Positions 10,884 to 22,080 of a DNA stretch of 64,000 nt are shown here, one piece after another (position 1 is the stretch's first letter; the number at the start of each line of letters is the position of its first letter). This DNA is from Rotaria sp. Silwood1 (Eukaryota > Rotifera > Eurotatoria > Philodinida > Philodinidae): positions 1,674,971 to 1,738,970 of the forward strand of contig CAJNOP010000004.1 in assembly GCA_905250075.1 (NCBI GenBank), given 5' to 3'. The position numbers were made by a program, and so were the translations under genes. The notes beneath the pieces were generated by a model that saw only the letters and a program-made list of their open reading frames with translations, was not told the DNA's origin and searched no databases.

Positions 10884-13493
10884 TTTATTACACCAATGTT
10901 CATTTGATAATATCGAATTATAAATATTGGTATCAGAGTATTTAGAATAACGTTCAAACTGTTGACAATGAACTGATAATTCTTCGAGATTGGGTGCATG
11001 CTCAATTAGATCTTCAAGAAAGAATGTATAGTCAAGATAAATCTGCAAACAACGCAGAGTTATGCAATACGATTGAAATTCATTTGAAGTTGTGTTTATA
11101 GATGGATAAGAATATAACTTTAAACATTGATGAATTGATTTAAATGCTTTCCTAATATCAAGTGTACCCAGGCAGACAATAAACGGCCAGAAAGGCGTTT
11201 AAACGCGTTAAAAAAGCGTTTACACCGTTTTAACTGGTTTAAACGCGTTTACTACTGATTTTTTCACTTTTAAATCGTTTTTACAGTTTATTTTCAACTA
11301 AATTCGACAAAACCATTAAAAACGCCCCAATTTCGTGTTTTTTTCGAAAAAAAAACGTTTTAACAGTATTTTTCCGTTTTGCTTCGATTACCAAAAAAAC
11401 AATCAAAACTACAAAAATTTTATTATTATGCTGACAGTAAATCATGTGCATCGTTACTAACTAGTTGTTAGTAGGTGATAGTCTGCGCTACTAATCTGTT
11501 ACTAATGAGTAGTAAATTTTTAATTTAACTATTCTGTAATAGTTATACCTGTTTGAATGTATCTAAATCATGTAACACAACATAGTGAGTAATCAGTCTG
11601 GTTACTTTCTAGTAAGTAATAAGTTTTAAAATTCGTTGTTTATAAGTAACAGGCAACTGATGGTTAGAATACGTATCTTTTCCTAATAAACAGCAAAGAA
11701 TCAGATCCGATATTTATTATTAGCAAACAGAAATTTTAAATCAAGAAAATTTTTTTATTGTCATTAAGTCGAAGTCAAAATTGATAGTAGTATAACGATC
11801 TTACTGAAAATACTTCGCGTAGTGAGTTTACATAGTCTATATTGATGTATTGTCAGTGTATCTACTCAGCAATATTCCACTGTCAATTGAAAACCGTTAA
11901 GACAAATATTGTTCGGTGTTAATATCTGATGAGAATGTAACAAGGCTTATCTTTGATTTGCCGCAGAGTAACTGCCATAAACTGATTTGCTTAACAGAAA
12001 TAGGCGTGCAGCACATCTCATGCTGAATATCTTTAACAATCAGCGTGTAGACAATTAACATTATAGTGATTTGTTCAATGAATATTATAACATCATCTTA
12101 ACCAATATTGGTTTATTTTACTGCACATTTAAGAAGATTAATTCTAGCTCAGTTGTATTTTGTGAATTATAATAAGTGCAGACAAATATTGTTAATGCTC
12201 AGAAACTAAATGGAAGGGGGAAATCATCATTAATGTTATTACATGTTAGTATATCATACTAACAACATAAACGATTCCTTCCTTCTTAGATTATATGATA
12301 ATCATAATCTTCTCTATTTCTCTTTTAAAAGTGCAAGTACGTATGGGCAACAATCATGTTTAACCAAGATAAACAAGTTATCCTGTTCTCATATAGGTTA
12401 TAATTAAAAAATGACATAGAGATTAGCTGTTTCAATAAAAGTTTCAAAACTTGACTATTGTATATTTCATCTAGTTATCATCGTCACATAGAAACAGAGT
12501 TATCATCAGTCCACATTTGCAAGAAATTTTTTCCATTCTGTCTTTTCTTTCCGTCCGTTCAGTTCACAGAAAAAGGAAAAAAGAGGTCATTCTTTTATCA
12601 CTCTCTCGTCCGATTATTCGTCTGTTCTTTTCATTTGGAATTCATTTGTGTTCTGTTTCGTTCACATAGTTGCCTAACTGAGTAGGCCATTTTTTTTCTA
12701 ACGTATACTTAAAATTAATGGTAAATTCACTATATGTAATGGCACATACTTCTTTTGTGTAAAACTGGATATGTTCGAATTAGATAAGTTCTTTTCTGCG
12801 GAAATCACTCAGAACGAGAGAAAGAATAGGACACTTACTGCATGGCTATTAATAGTGAGTTTCTGAGAAAAATACTTCAATATTCACTAGGTTAGTGTTG
12901 ATTTAGACATAACATGTACGATACTTTTGACACTACAACTAGCAGAGTCGCTCGCAGACGATAAACATAGCAGGGTCCATTAAATATTCCTCACTTGAAA
13001 TGTTTCATATATAATGTTCATCACGAGTACGTGTGACATATGAGACGTTTGAAACAGTTGGGTTTTCCACTCGGTGAAAAGGGAATCTTAAGTCATCGAA
13101 ATATGAATGAGCTTTAAAAGAAATATCGTCGCTACAGGAAAAAGCAGATAGCATTCTGATGCATAGGTGTGCCTTAATCAATTTCGCGACCAACTTAATA
13201 CACACTCATTATGAGATTTCGTAGTGCGTTGATGACATTTCTAGTTATATCATATCTCCGTACTTTGATATTTTAGAGTTTGATCGAAATGAAGTTAAAT
13301 TTATTAATGATACTTGAAAAGAACATCTGTCTACCATAGTAGTTCCGATTGTAGTTTTCCTTATATTAGAAGCTGGTTAGATAGTCCGTGCTTTGCCTTT
13401 TTATCAATTCCTGTGTTAGTCGTACTATTTTAAATCTATTCATCAGTCTATCTTATCCGTCACTTATTTGAAACATGAATGGAAATAATTCAG

Positions 13494-13964
13494 TTTTCTT
13501 CTCGTTGATAAACTGACCGATTATATTCAGATTATCATTAGATTAATGTTAAATTGACATATGTTTATTGTTTATACTTTGAAAGCAGTGCAGAGAATTA
13601 AATCTCTCATCAGTTCGTTTCGTTTTATGTTAAGAGTAAGTTTACATTTTGCCATTTACTTGTTGGTATTTTTTTCTTTTTGTTTTTTATCTAATAGTGG
13701 AATGGTATGACAAGGTGTTAATGCTGTTCTATTAAACCTACATTTTTTATCTTTCTTTCCACTATTGAAAAAAAACAAAAAGAAAAAAATATCAATAAGT
13801 AAATAGTAAAATATACACTTATTCTTAACATAAAAAGAAACGAACTGATGAGAGATAAATTCTCTGCACTGTTTTCAAAGTATAAACTATAAACATATGT
13901 CAATTTAACATTAATCTAATGATAATTTGAATATAATCGATCAGTTTATCAATGAGAAGAAAAT
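13494..13964. repeat. Long palindrome inside the transposon
   Basis: About 210-bp arms, 13494-13705 and 13759-13964, are reverse complements at roughly 90% identity by eye, with about 53 bp between them. Matching landmarks are ACATATGTTTATTGTTTATA against TATAAACTATAAACATATGT, and AATAGTGG against CCACTATT. This would form a strong hairpin. Confidence 0.85.
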
Positions 13965-14045
13965 TTAGTTATAAATTATTGATACTTCATCGTTTAGATG
14001 AAACGTTTGTTGATCATTAAGAGGCGTGACAAGGGAAATTATTTC

Positions 14046-14202
14046 AACTGTTTAAACAGTGTCATTAGTCGCCAAAAACGCGTTAAAACAGTTACAATTT
14101 CAATGACTCCAAGCGTTTAAACATGTAAAACGTGTTAAAAGTTAATTTTTCATAAACTGTTTTAACGCGTTTTTGGCGACTAATGACACTGTTTAAATAG
14201 TT
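14046..14202. repeat. Near-perfect hairpin near the transposon right end
   Basis: Arms of 47-48 bp at 14046-14092 and 14155-14202 are almost perfectly complementary, both containing AGTCGCCAAAAACGCGTT or its complement. About 62 bp separate them. It sits about 50 bp inside the right terminus, a position where transposase-binding subterminal repeats are often found. Confidence 0.88.
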
Positions 14203-14326
14203 CAGATGTTGAGATGTTTAAACGCCGTTTTTGTCGTTTTGTTGTCTGCCCGGGTAAGAGAAGTTAATTGACATTGATTGAAGAATATTTGATATATAAT
14301 TTGTTGAAACATATTTATTAGTTTTT

Positions 14327-16679
14327 CTATTTAATAATAATAAAAAAACAAAATCAATCTCTATGATTAACATTAAAAATAAAATTGTTTCTTTTATCCA
14401 AATAAGGGGAAAATGTGTTTTGATCACTAAATTTTCTCCTACGAAATGATCACCAAATCAATCAAGAATTGAGCCAATTAAAATGAGAAAAATGTTCCCA
14501 TAAATGAAACTCAAAGTATCTAATATTATATGATTAAGATGATCTTATTAATTGGGATTAATGATGAACTTCAATACAAGTGTGGGACGTAACAAAAATC
14601 AAACGTTAAAGTCAGAGTGAACATGAAGATGGGAAGTGAGGATGTGAGTATGGGGTATGTTAGTGTGGGTACGTTCTGGGTGCGAAGATTGATGCAATAT
14701 GGATGATATTTGGAAACAGAGAAAAACGCGTTTGGTTTTAATATTTCTTGCAGTTAATGGTGTGGATGCACGAAGATGCTGTAGTCGTTGATGATATTAG
14801 CATTTATTTGATTGAATTTTTTTTTCATCTGTCCTTTTGACGTTGCCGCCTATGGTTAATTTGATGGTCAGAACACCCATTTTTTCGTGACCATTTTGTA
14901 GCTAAAAAATTTACTGATCAAAACGCAACTTTTTGATGATGAAAAAAATCCTGACCCTTCAAATAAATTTCTATGAACTTTTATTAAAACAAAAGAATTT
15001 TTCTGCAATTTATTAGATCTAATTTAACACAAGCATAACTACAACGATCATATTTTATATTAATATGACTATTAACTTCCAACCCGAATATAAGAAAAGT
15101 CATTAAAAAAATCCTACTTCTTTTCTACATCGATTAAAATTAAGTATAGTTTGTCTAGAAAAGAATTTCTGATTAAAATCTAGTCTTATCGTTATTAAGT
15201 AAAAACTTGAAGCTTTCATTTTCTTTTACATTTATACGTGGACAAAATAATTTAGCATATTGATTCTACTAGTTTCTTTTTAATGAAGTCTCAGTTAAAA
15301 CAAAAGCAATGATTCTCTCAACAATTGTAATATTGATAGTAATAATTTGTTTTTGTTCATCTCTAGTTTATTGCGGAAAAACCATAAGTATATGCTCAAA
15401 AATATTAAAACACAGAATAAACTGTATAATTGATTGCAAAGATAGCTTTCTTAATAAATAAGAGATTGTTATTCAAAAACAAAAATCAAATAAAGATTAT
15501 TTAATGAAAGAGAGCAGTAACTTGTGTTGTACTAACAGATTTCTCATCAGGTGAAAAAAATTTTGCATTCGCATTTCTTGACTCACTCAAATGCCTTATT
15601 CAAAAGAAAATATTTAACAGAACATATCGAACAATGCTTCATACTTTTACCTAAACGAACACTATCTTAAACACATATGTTTGAGGTACATATTAATGTT
15701 AAGTCTTGGTGTGACTGTGGTTGAAACTTGGAGTAAGTCAAGAGATGACTCGAACTATACACACAAAGAACATCCATCCACGCCTTCATTTTCTGTTATC
15801 AATTTTAGGAGTCCCGGCATCTACCACTGTATTATATAATAATATGGTCTTATAGCTTTATATATGATTTTTATACCTTATTAAATTCTCTATCTAATAT
15901 TACATAGTTAAAAATCATGTACGAAACCTGTATTAAAAAAAGACCAACTAAAAATAACTTCACCCGAAAGAGAAAGTTTTTTCTGTTTGATGTCTTTTAG
16001 AACATGCGAATATTCGTTTATATTTTTGAAAATCTAGCTAAAAGAAATTTCACTCTGTTCACTCTACGCAAAATTTGATGACGCATATTTTAACTATTAA
16101 AGATTTTATATTATAATGAACGATTGTAAGTGTGGGCATGGATGTTTGCTTTGTTGACATCTAGATCCCAAACCAAAAACTGGTCATTCAGTAAGGACTA
16201 CTCCTTATGAATAATTATAATCTACCTTAGACCAATAATAAAATAACGAAAACTTATCCACAAATGATTAAATAATCATTTATCTTCAATACACATTCAG
16301 TTAGACATACAAATGACACCACCACAAATAGTACTTTCAATAATGACTACCATTTACTTGGTTCAAAAAAATTTCTTGCAAAGATGAGTAATATCATTTT
16401 AACAAAATTAATTATCTTAGACCTATGACGCACCTAACCAATAAATTCAGGCCTGGTAGTCAATGCCTGATTGGTTTTACGCTCTTTGACTCAGTGATTT
16501 CCAATTTCGATTGAACGAAGATCTACTTTGAATATGTATACAGTATTATCATCGCATGTCAGGCTAAATAAAATCTACTGATAATCAGTGATTGCTTCTA
16601 ACACTTTTATCACTAGATTAGGCAGATTTTCGTATATAATGGATAGAAGATGATCTCGTTTATAAAAAAAAAAAAAAAC
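14327..16679. other. Possible poly-A-tailed insertion in the F-box pseudogene
   Basis: Between two pieces of the F-box gene lie 2.35 kb without recognisable coding sequence. The right end is a run of 15 A on the plus strand (about 16664-16678), immediately followed by gene sequence. That is what a plus-oriented retroposed insertion would leave. The expected target-site duplication of the bases after the A-run was not found near the left side, so this remains a guess; a decayed intron is the alternative. Confidence 0.35.
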
Positions 16680-17195
16680 TTGATTACCGTCATTAGAAAG
16701 AAATAACGAAAGTTCTAATTGAGAATCAAATGTTATATAAATATATTGATGGAATGTTAATGTAAGTTGGTCTAATTGATCTTGAATAAGTAAGGATAAT
16801 GTATCAATTAATGGCTCAGATAATAAGCATTGAGTAATATTGAGTGATTTAAGATTAGGAAAACAAACTCTTTGTTTATCATTATGATAAAAAATTTCAT
16901 GATAAATAAAATCAAAAGATATTGAATTAATTCCATCAAAATGAATATATTTTATATTCGAACAAAGATATGACTAATTAAGTATTAGCGGTAATAATAT
17001 TTTAGAAAATTTTTTATAAGATAAACCTGGTTTGTTGAAAATAATTCCATTTTTATTTATAGAAAATGTTGAAGAAATAATGGAATTGATACGCTTATTT
17101 AATAACCACAATGATATTAAAATTTCATCCCATGATAAATAAGAAAATATTTGTACAAAGAGTTCATTTGGTAGTACTTCCAATTTACTTAACAT

Positions 17196-17654
17196 TTTAT
17201 CTGAAAATAAAATAATTATTTTGTTTTTTACTATACTATATACAAGTATACAAAAATCATGTTTTATTTTTTTCGCTTTTTTTCCTGACATTTTCTTTTC
17301 CAAAGGAAAAGCAAAAACAAACTGAAGAATGTTTATTAAATAAACATCATTTTTAGTAAATTTGCCTCTTTATTTTTAACGTTTTATTATTCACAAGCTT
17401 GCTTGTATCATATCGAATATGTCAAACAGAAACGGAAATGAAAAGAGCGAAATTCTAGCTAAACTTTTCCTGACTCTACATATAAAAGGGTCACAATTGA
17501 ACTATCGATATGAATAACATATATAAACATATATATATACGATGATTTCGACACATTTTGTATAATCGATGTCCTTGATAACATCATGTTTTGTATGTTC
17601 ATACATAACAATCAATAGAAAACATTACAATGGGACGAACCAGATCTTGGATGG
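17196..17654. other. Upstream flank of the F-box pseudogene
   Basis: AT-rich, with no gene recognised. The acceptor ttttcag directly before the F-box ATG implies a 5' UTR intron in the original gene. The rest is short AT runs. Confidence 0.4.
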
Positions 17655-18436
17655 GTTCAGTACAGGGTTGCCAGATCTTCTGAAATGGCAGGAAAGCTTC
17701 TGAATTTCAAAACTTTTTCTGATTTTATTCTGACCTTCTGATTTTTCTGATTTTTCAGATTTTTTTCGATTTTTCTGGTTTTACTGTTTCGCTGCGATAT
17801 TTGTCCAAATTCTATTTCTGAATGAAGACTTTTCTCATATTGATTACGATCATAATCGTTAGCCATATGAAACATGTATGGTCTGATTATCGTAATTGCA
17901 TGGACATAAAACTAGTTAGTGCTGAACTTAAGATAAGAATGAATGCTAATTATTCTTGTGAACAGTTCTAAAAACATATTTCAACTGATAAACATTTATT
18001 GCAGCAAATTCGAAAAATGAAAAATATCAATAGTATGGAACTCATATTGAATGAGTCGTTTTTTTAAATATCTCTTGATGTATATAGTGTATTTCTCGGT
18101 TTGTTTTTGCTCATTTTATGTGAAAAACGTTTTGAGTTTAGTAAAAAGTCTGATACTAGATGTCTTTTGCTAGTTTATGTGATATTGGGTGAACTACATA
18201 TCCTTATTATTATTGTTTTTTTATGTTAAATATCTTCGAAAATAAATGAAGAATAGATGAACAAATTACAACTAAAGCATTTTGTAATAGTTGGGTAAAA
18301 TAATAAGTGCCAATTTCAACATATTAGCCTTTCTGATTATTTTCTGATTTTCGAAAAAAAATTCTGAATATTTTCTGATTTTGATAGTCGGAATTTCTGA
18401 TTTTTAAATTTTTGATCTGGCAACCCTGGTTCAGTA
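17655..18436. mobile_element. hAT-type non-autonomous element with 8-bp target duplication
   Basis: Perfect 15-bp terminal inverted repeats, CAGGGTTGCCAGATC at 17663-17677 and its reverse complement at 18414-18428, bound a 766-bp element. GTTCAGTA directly abuts both ends (17655-17662 and 18429-18436), an exact 8-bp target-site duplication. A CAGGG-type terminus plus an 8-bp duplication is the hallmark of the hAT superfamily. Both subterminal regions are built of TTCTGATTTT-like repeats in opposite orientations. No transposase frame is present, so it must have moved with an enzyme supplied elsewhere. The perfect ends suggest recent insertion. Confidence 0.93.
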
Positions 18437-18751
18437 TCAATAAAATGCGAACCGATTCTATTGAAAAATCATACTTTAGTACATCCTTCAACTTGTTATT
18501 AGTTTTGCCTTGATTCAATTGAATTGCTAAAAAGTCCACAAACTTGTGTTGCAAACGGCTCAATCTAGTTTCATAGAGAATTTTGTACTGGTGGAAATAG
18601 ATTTTTTGGGTTTTTGCATCTTTTCTTAATTGATCACAGATGTGTTTTTTCTGAATATATGTAAAACCAGCTTTATTGATATCAATGACTAAATCTATGG
18701 GAATAATGCATCAGATCATTTTTATTAAGTGATTATTTATTAAAATACGGC
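18437..18751. other. Short spacer before the second telomere-like array
   Basis: No gene is recognised. A minus-strand frame (18324-18563) crosses the hAT terminus and lacks family signatures. Confidence 0.4.
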
Positions 18752-18917
18752 TAGGATGTGGGTGTGGGATGTGGGTGTGGGTGGATGTGGGTGTGTGGGT
18801 GTGGGGCGGGTGTGGGTGTGGGTGTGGGTGTGGGGCGGGTGTGGAGGTGGGGGTGGGGGCGGGTGTGGGGGTGGGATGTGGGTGTGGTTGTGTAGGGGTG
18901 GGGTGTGGGTGTGGGTA
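18752..18917 (+). repeat. TGTGGG telomere-like array, G-rich strand on plus
   Basis: About 166 bp dominated by GTGTGGGTGTGGG with interspersed variants (GGATGTGGG, GGGGCGGG, GGAGGTGGG). Orientation is opposite to the 6807-6930 array, so the two face outward from the 11.8 kb between them. Degeneracy is higher than in the first array, as expected of an old interstitial copy. A simple G-rich microsatellite cannot be excluded. Confidence 0.75.
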
Positions 18918-19411
18918 TCCTTTTCATAAACACTCACATCCTTCTTAAGTACTCCGATCACTTTTTCAGAGCGAGTATTTCATATCAAAATGTAGCTTGA
19001 TACTAGACAAATCATCTCATGAAAGTCAGATTTTTCGACCTTTTTTTTCTCGAGAAAATTATTAATTAAGTAGATCAATAGAGAGCAATGAGACAGAACA
19101 GCCAATAAGAATAGGATATCATGTTCTCATTGTTATATACATGTACACAATGTTTCTAACGGCAGTCGTACACAGCAGAAACAAAATGTACAGAATATCT
19201 CTGTTTTTGATTTACACCCAGACTCACACTTTACTAAAAAAAGCTTGTCAGCGCAGCTCCTTTGGAGCTGAAATGTGGAACTCACGTATATCCTTTCAAT
19301 TTGTTATTCTACTGCATTATTTGTAAACTAAAACATACTATTTTTTCAAATAATTATGAATGCATTAGAATACCTTATAGAATCTGAAGCCTTTTGTGCG
19401 CGGTTGTTGAC
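18918..19411. other. Non-coding spacer
   Basis: No gene recognised. It contains the left half of the short inverted repeat TGTGGAACTCACGTAT (19273-19288), whose partner lies at 19599-19614. Confidence 0.4.
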
Positions 19412-19550
19412 GTCTGTAATGGTGCCCTGTCTGTAATGGGGGGCTGTCTGTAATGGGGGGTGTCTGTAATGGGGGGTGTCTGTAATGGGGGGTATGTCTG
19501 TAATGTTCTCTTTCTCCGTTGCTATGTGTCTGTAATGGGGTGGGGGGGAG
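19412..19550 (+). repeat. G-rich minisatellite, unit TGTCTGTAATGGGGGG
   Basis: Six to eight tandem copies of a 16-18-bp unit built on CTGTAATGG followed by four to six G. Unit length varies through the G-run and a few inserted bases, and the right end is interrupted by about 25 bp. Runs of G4-G7 on one strand could form G-quadruplexes. It is bracketed by the inverted repeat TGTGGAACTCACGTAT (19273-19288) and its complement (19599-19614). Confidence 0.85.
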
Positions 19551-21399
19551 CCGCCAACCTCGAACTTAAAACTTACACTCACTATTTTCTTCGAAAACAT
19601 ACGTGAGTTCCACAAAAGGTAAAGTGTACTGTGTACATCTTGTGAAAAAAATACGTTTTGATTCTACACTAGAATTAGAAAAATTCTGAAAATATCATTA
19701 GAACAATAAGTATACGACAATACATTTTGATCTCTTACGTATAATTTTCTAGTTGAATAATAAAATATCATTTCCTTTATGTGTATTCCGTCTAAATTTA
19801 TATCTCTCGACATAAAAAAGTATTTTGTGATTGTGACTGCAATTAATATATGTCTTTTTTGTTTGTTATAAAAAAAACTTTTCTCATATTAAAAACAGCA
19901 TGTTACAATATGAAATATTGTCTATTCATTGATTATTTTTTCATCAAGTGTTAATTTATATTTGTCATTAAATAATAAACATAATCTTATTTTTATTTTC
20001 TAGATAGAAATAAATCGATTTTAATACATTTTGCTACGACAAGCAAAGTGTACACTTACAATTTGTGTGCAGATCCATAGTGTACCTGTACATTTTGTTT
20101 TAATTTCCATTGGAAACACTACATGCAGAATTAAAAGAGTATCTTTTAATACAGATAAATTTCATCGTTTTAGAACGTTTTCGATCACTCAATATCATGT
20201 TCTACGTCATGTTTTCAATTAACTTCTAAAATACAATGGACGGCAAATCCTTATACAACAACTTTGGTAATAATCATTTTTTCTTCTTATGTGTCACCTT
20301 GTTTATTTTCCATTTGTTTTTAGAAATACCTTCGGAACAATCTAAATCAAAATTATGACCAGCTACACGTTTTAAAAAAGATTATGGATCAAAAATGAAG
20401 TGCAATAAAAACAAGCCATAATTCTTTTCGTTTGTCTTTTTTGTAATTTTATTTATTTGTTAATTCTGTTATTGCTCGTAAAATTGATTTCAAAATAAAT
20501 TTATCGATCGAGACGATCATTAGTATTTCCAAATAGACTTCATTTATATAAAAGAAATCGCGACGAGACAAACTCAAATGCAATAAGATGAAAATTAAAG
20601 GAGAGTTCATTCTACGAAGCTGTCATTTTGCATTGTATGATTATTCCATGCTGAAGCCATTAAAGATAATCTTTATTTCTATTGGCCAGATTGTATCGAT
20701 TATTTCTCGGTTATAATCACTTTTTTAGAAAAAAAGTAAAAGTACAGTTTGATAGAGAATTTTTTTTTCTATCTTCTAATACTAAAGTAAATCTCGGCCC
20801 ATTTAATTTTCTAAGAGGTCGCCAAGCGTAGTGCATTTGATATTGATTCGATTAAAACGCTATGCTTTTTTCGCTCTGTCGGCTGACTATTAAGGAAAAA
20901 ATATAATTCAAATACACTATCAGTAAGACGACCCGACCATTTTCAAAATATATTTATTATGTACTCCTCTTTTCTGATGCTTTGCAAATATTACGATTTC
21001 TATTGCTTCAATAATCACCCAATAGAATTATTATTGTCATTGGGCTAGATGATCGAATATAGAGAGATTAGCTTGCACGATCTCGGAATGTTTATTGACA
21101 GTTGTTTTTAATCATTTCAATAAATTCTTCACATAATTGAAGCAGAACGTGTTACTTTTAAACTTAGTGACATATAAACATCTGCTCGTAATATTGATGT
21201 ATTATCATCGTCTATTTTATATTATTCATATAGAATAACGAATAATAAACAAGTCAAACTAATAACTGATTTTCATTATGGTAAAATTAATTGATGCTCA
21301 ACTAAATGTGTTCATTTAAAATTTTTAAAATTAACATTAATCTTAATCAAAGCTGTTGTATTAAATATACTATCAATAACGAATGAAATTATTTATTGA
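19551..21399. other. Gene-free AT-rich tract
   Basis: About 1.85 kb in which I see no gene. Several TGTACA-rich stretches (19135-19200, 19618-19640, 20040-20100) resemble each other loosely. Short open frames have no recognisable content. Confidence 0.4.
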
Positions 21400-22080
21400 T
21401 TAGATGATGAAGAAAGAACATGCAATTATTTTTAAAACTGATGAATCTAATGAAACTTAGAATCAACAAAATCAATATGAAACTATTCATCTATATACAA
21501 TTTTAAAAAATTCTACTAATTTATGAATAATTTCGATACTGATGTAAATATAATTGAATATAAAGAAATTGAAAATACTAATTATGAACAAATACCTATT
21601 GAAGAATTCGATATGATTGTTCGACGTTAGTATGAGTTATATAGAAGATACTGATAAGAAAAGCTCTTCAAAACAATTCAATTATTATATCGGAATTAAT
21701 AAAAAGAATATTCTCATTTTGATAGAAAAGATAATTTATACATTCAAAAGTAGCTTTCATTTTAATTAATATGATACGATTGAATCACTTGTTTCATTAA
21801 TATCTCATTCTGTTAGAAATAATAAAAAAATATCTATATTACAATATAATGTTAAATTGTTAATTGAAAAAGAATTTCTTCAATAGAATAAATATATGAA
21901 TAAATCCAAAAGAGAAAGAGAGAGACATTAGTGATTAATTAATGAAAGATTATTATTAAAAAAATGTTCATGAAGATTAACAATGACATTGTTTATCGAA
22001 GAATGATAATTATGATGGATAATATCATCATTCTTTTAATCAATATCGACACAAAGAATCAAAGAAATCTCAAAAATATT
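21400..22080 (+). pseudogene. Eroded open reading frame, unidentified
   Basis: Amino-acid-like stretches survive between stops and frame changes: NIIEYKEIENTNYEQIPIEE around 21550-21610, MSYIEDTDKKSSSKQFNYYI at about 21631-21690, then YDTIESLVSLISHSVRNNKK at about 21772-21832 followed by ISILQYNVKLLIEKEFLQ. Codon choice (AAT, GAA, ATT, TTA) resembles the intact genes here. I do not recognise the family. At least two TAG/TAA codons and one shift interrupt it, so it is not functional. Confidence 0.4.

Larger units (their letters stand above)
11165..14256. mobile_element. TA-target DNA transposon (non-autonomous), 3.1 kb
   Basis: The termini are inverted: CCCAGGCAGACAATAAACG at 11167 and, in reverse complement, CCCGGGCAGACAACAAAACG ending at 14254. 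Each end is flanked by TA (11165-11166 and 14255-14256). Removing the element and one TA restores an uninterrupted LRR reading frame in the host F-box gene, reading QLTSL then TLDIR, so the boundaries and TA duplication are well supported. Subterminal regions are packed with GTTTAAACGCGTT-like motifs. Inside lie two long hairpins (13494-13964 and 14046-14202). No transposase is visible. TA duplication is typical of Tc1/mariner-type and some other superfamilies, and the CCCRGGCAGACAA terminus is not one I recognise. Confidence 0.85.
8778..17195 (-). pseudogene. F-box / leucine-rich-repeat gene, broken by nonsense codons and insertions
   Basis: The start is ATG at 17195, after acceptor ttttcag. 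The first exon (16680-17195) opens with an F-box, LEVLPNELFVQIFSYLSWDE, at residues about 4-25. This is the Skp1-binding part of SCF ubiquitin ligases. LRR-like sequence follows (FPNLKSLNITQCLLSEPL). Further pieces are 14257-14326, 10884-11164 (NLEELSVHCQQFERYSKYSD, then donor gtaaga), 8964-9388 (NLKHFHIDIGIQGASLLKND) and 8778-8908, which ends at donor gtaaaat. Two in-frame stops interrupt otherwise good coding: TAG at 16974-16976 and TGA at 9254-9256. A 3.1-kb DNA element splits a codon run at 11165-14256. A 15-T tract follows 16680, with no normal junction to the next piece. The C-terminus past 8778 was not found. The coding frame is otherwise well preserved, so inactivation is recent. The family is greatly expanded in bdelloids, as I recall. 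Confidence 0.82.

Noticed and set aside
14218..14427. 69-codon minus frame across the transposon end
   Set aside because: It crosses the exact transposon boundary. The host exon here is read in a different frame that joins to the other side of the insertion.
18740..18961. Pro/His-rich frames on minus
   Set aside because: Same cause: translation of the second TGTGGG array.
19412..19550. Possible CRISPR-like repeat array
   Set aside because: Units are directly adjacent without unique spacers and the setting is eukaryotic; it is a minisatellite.
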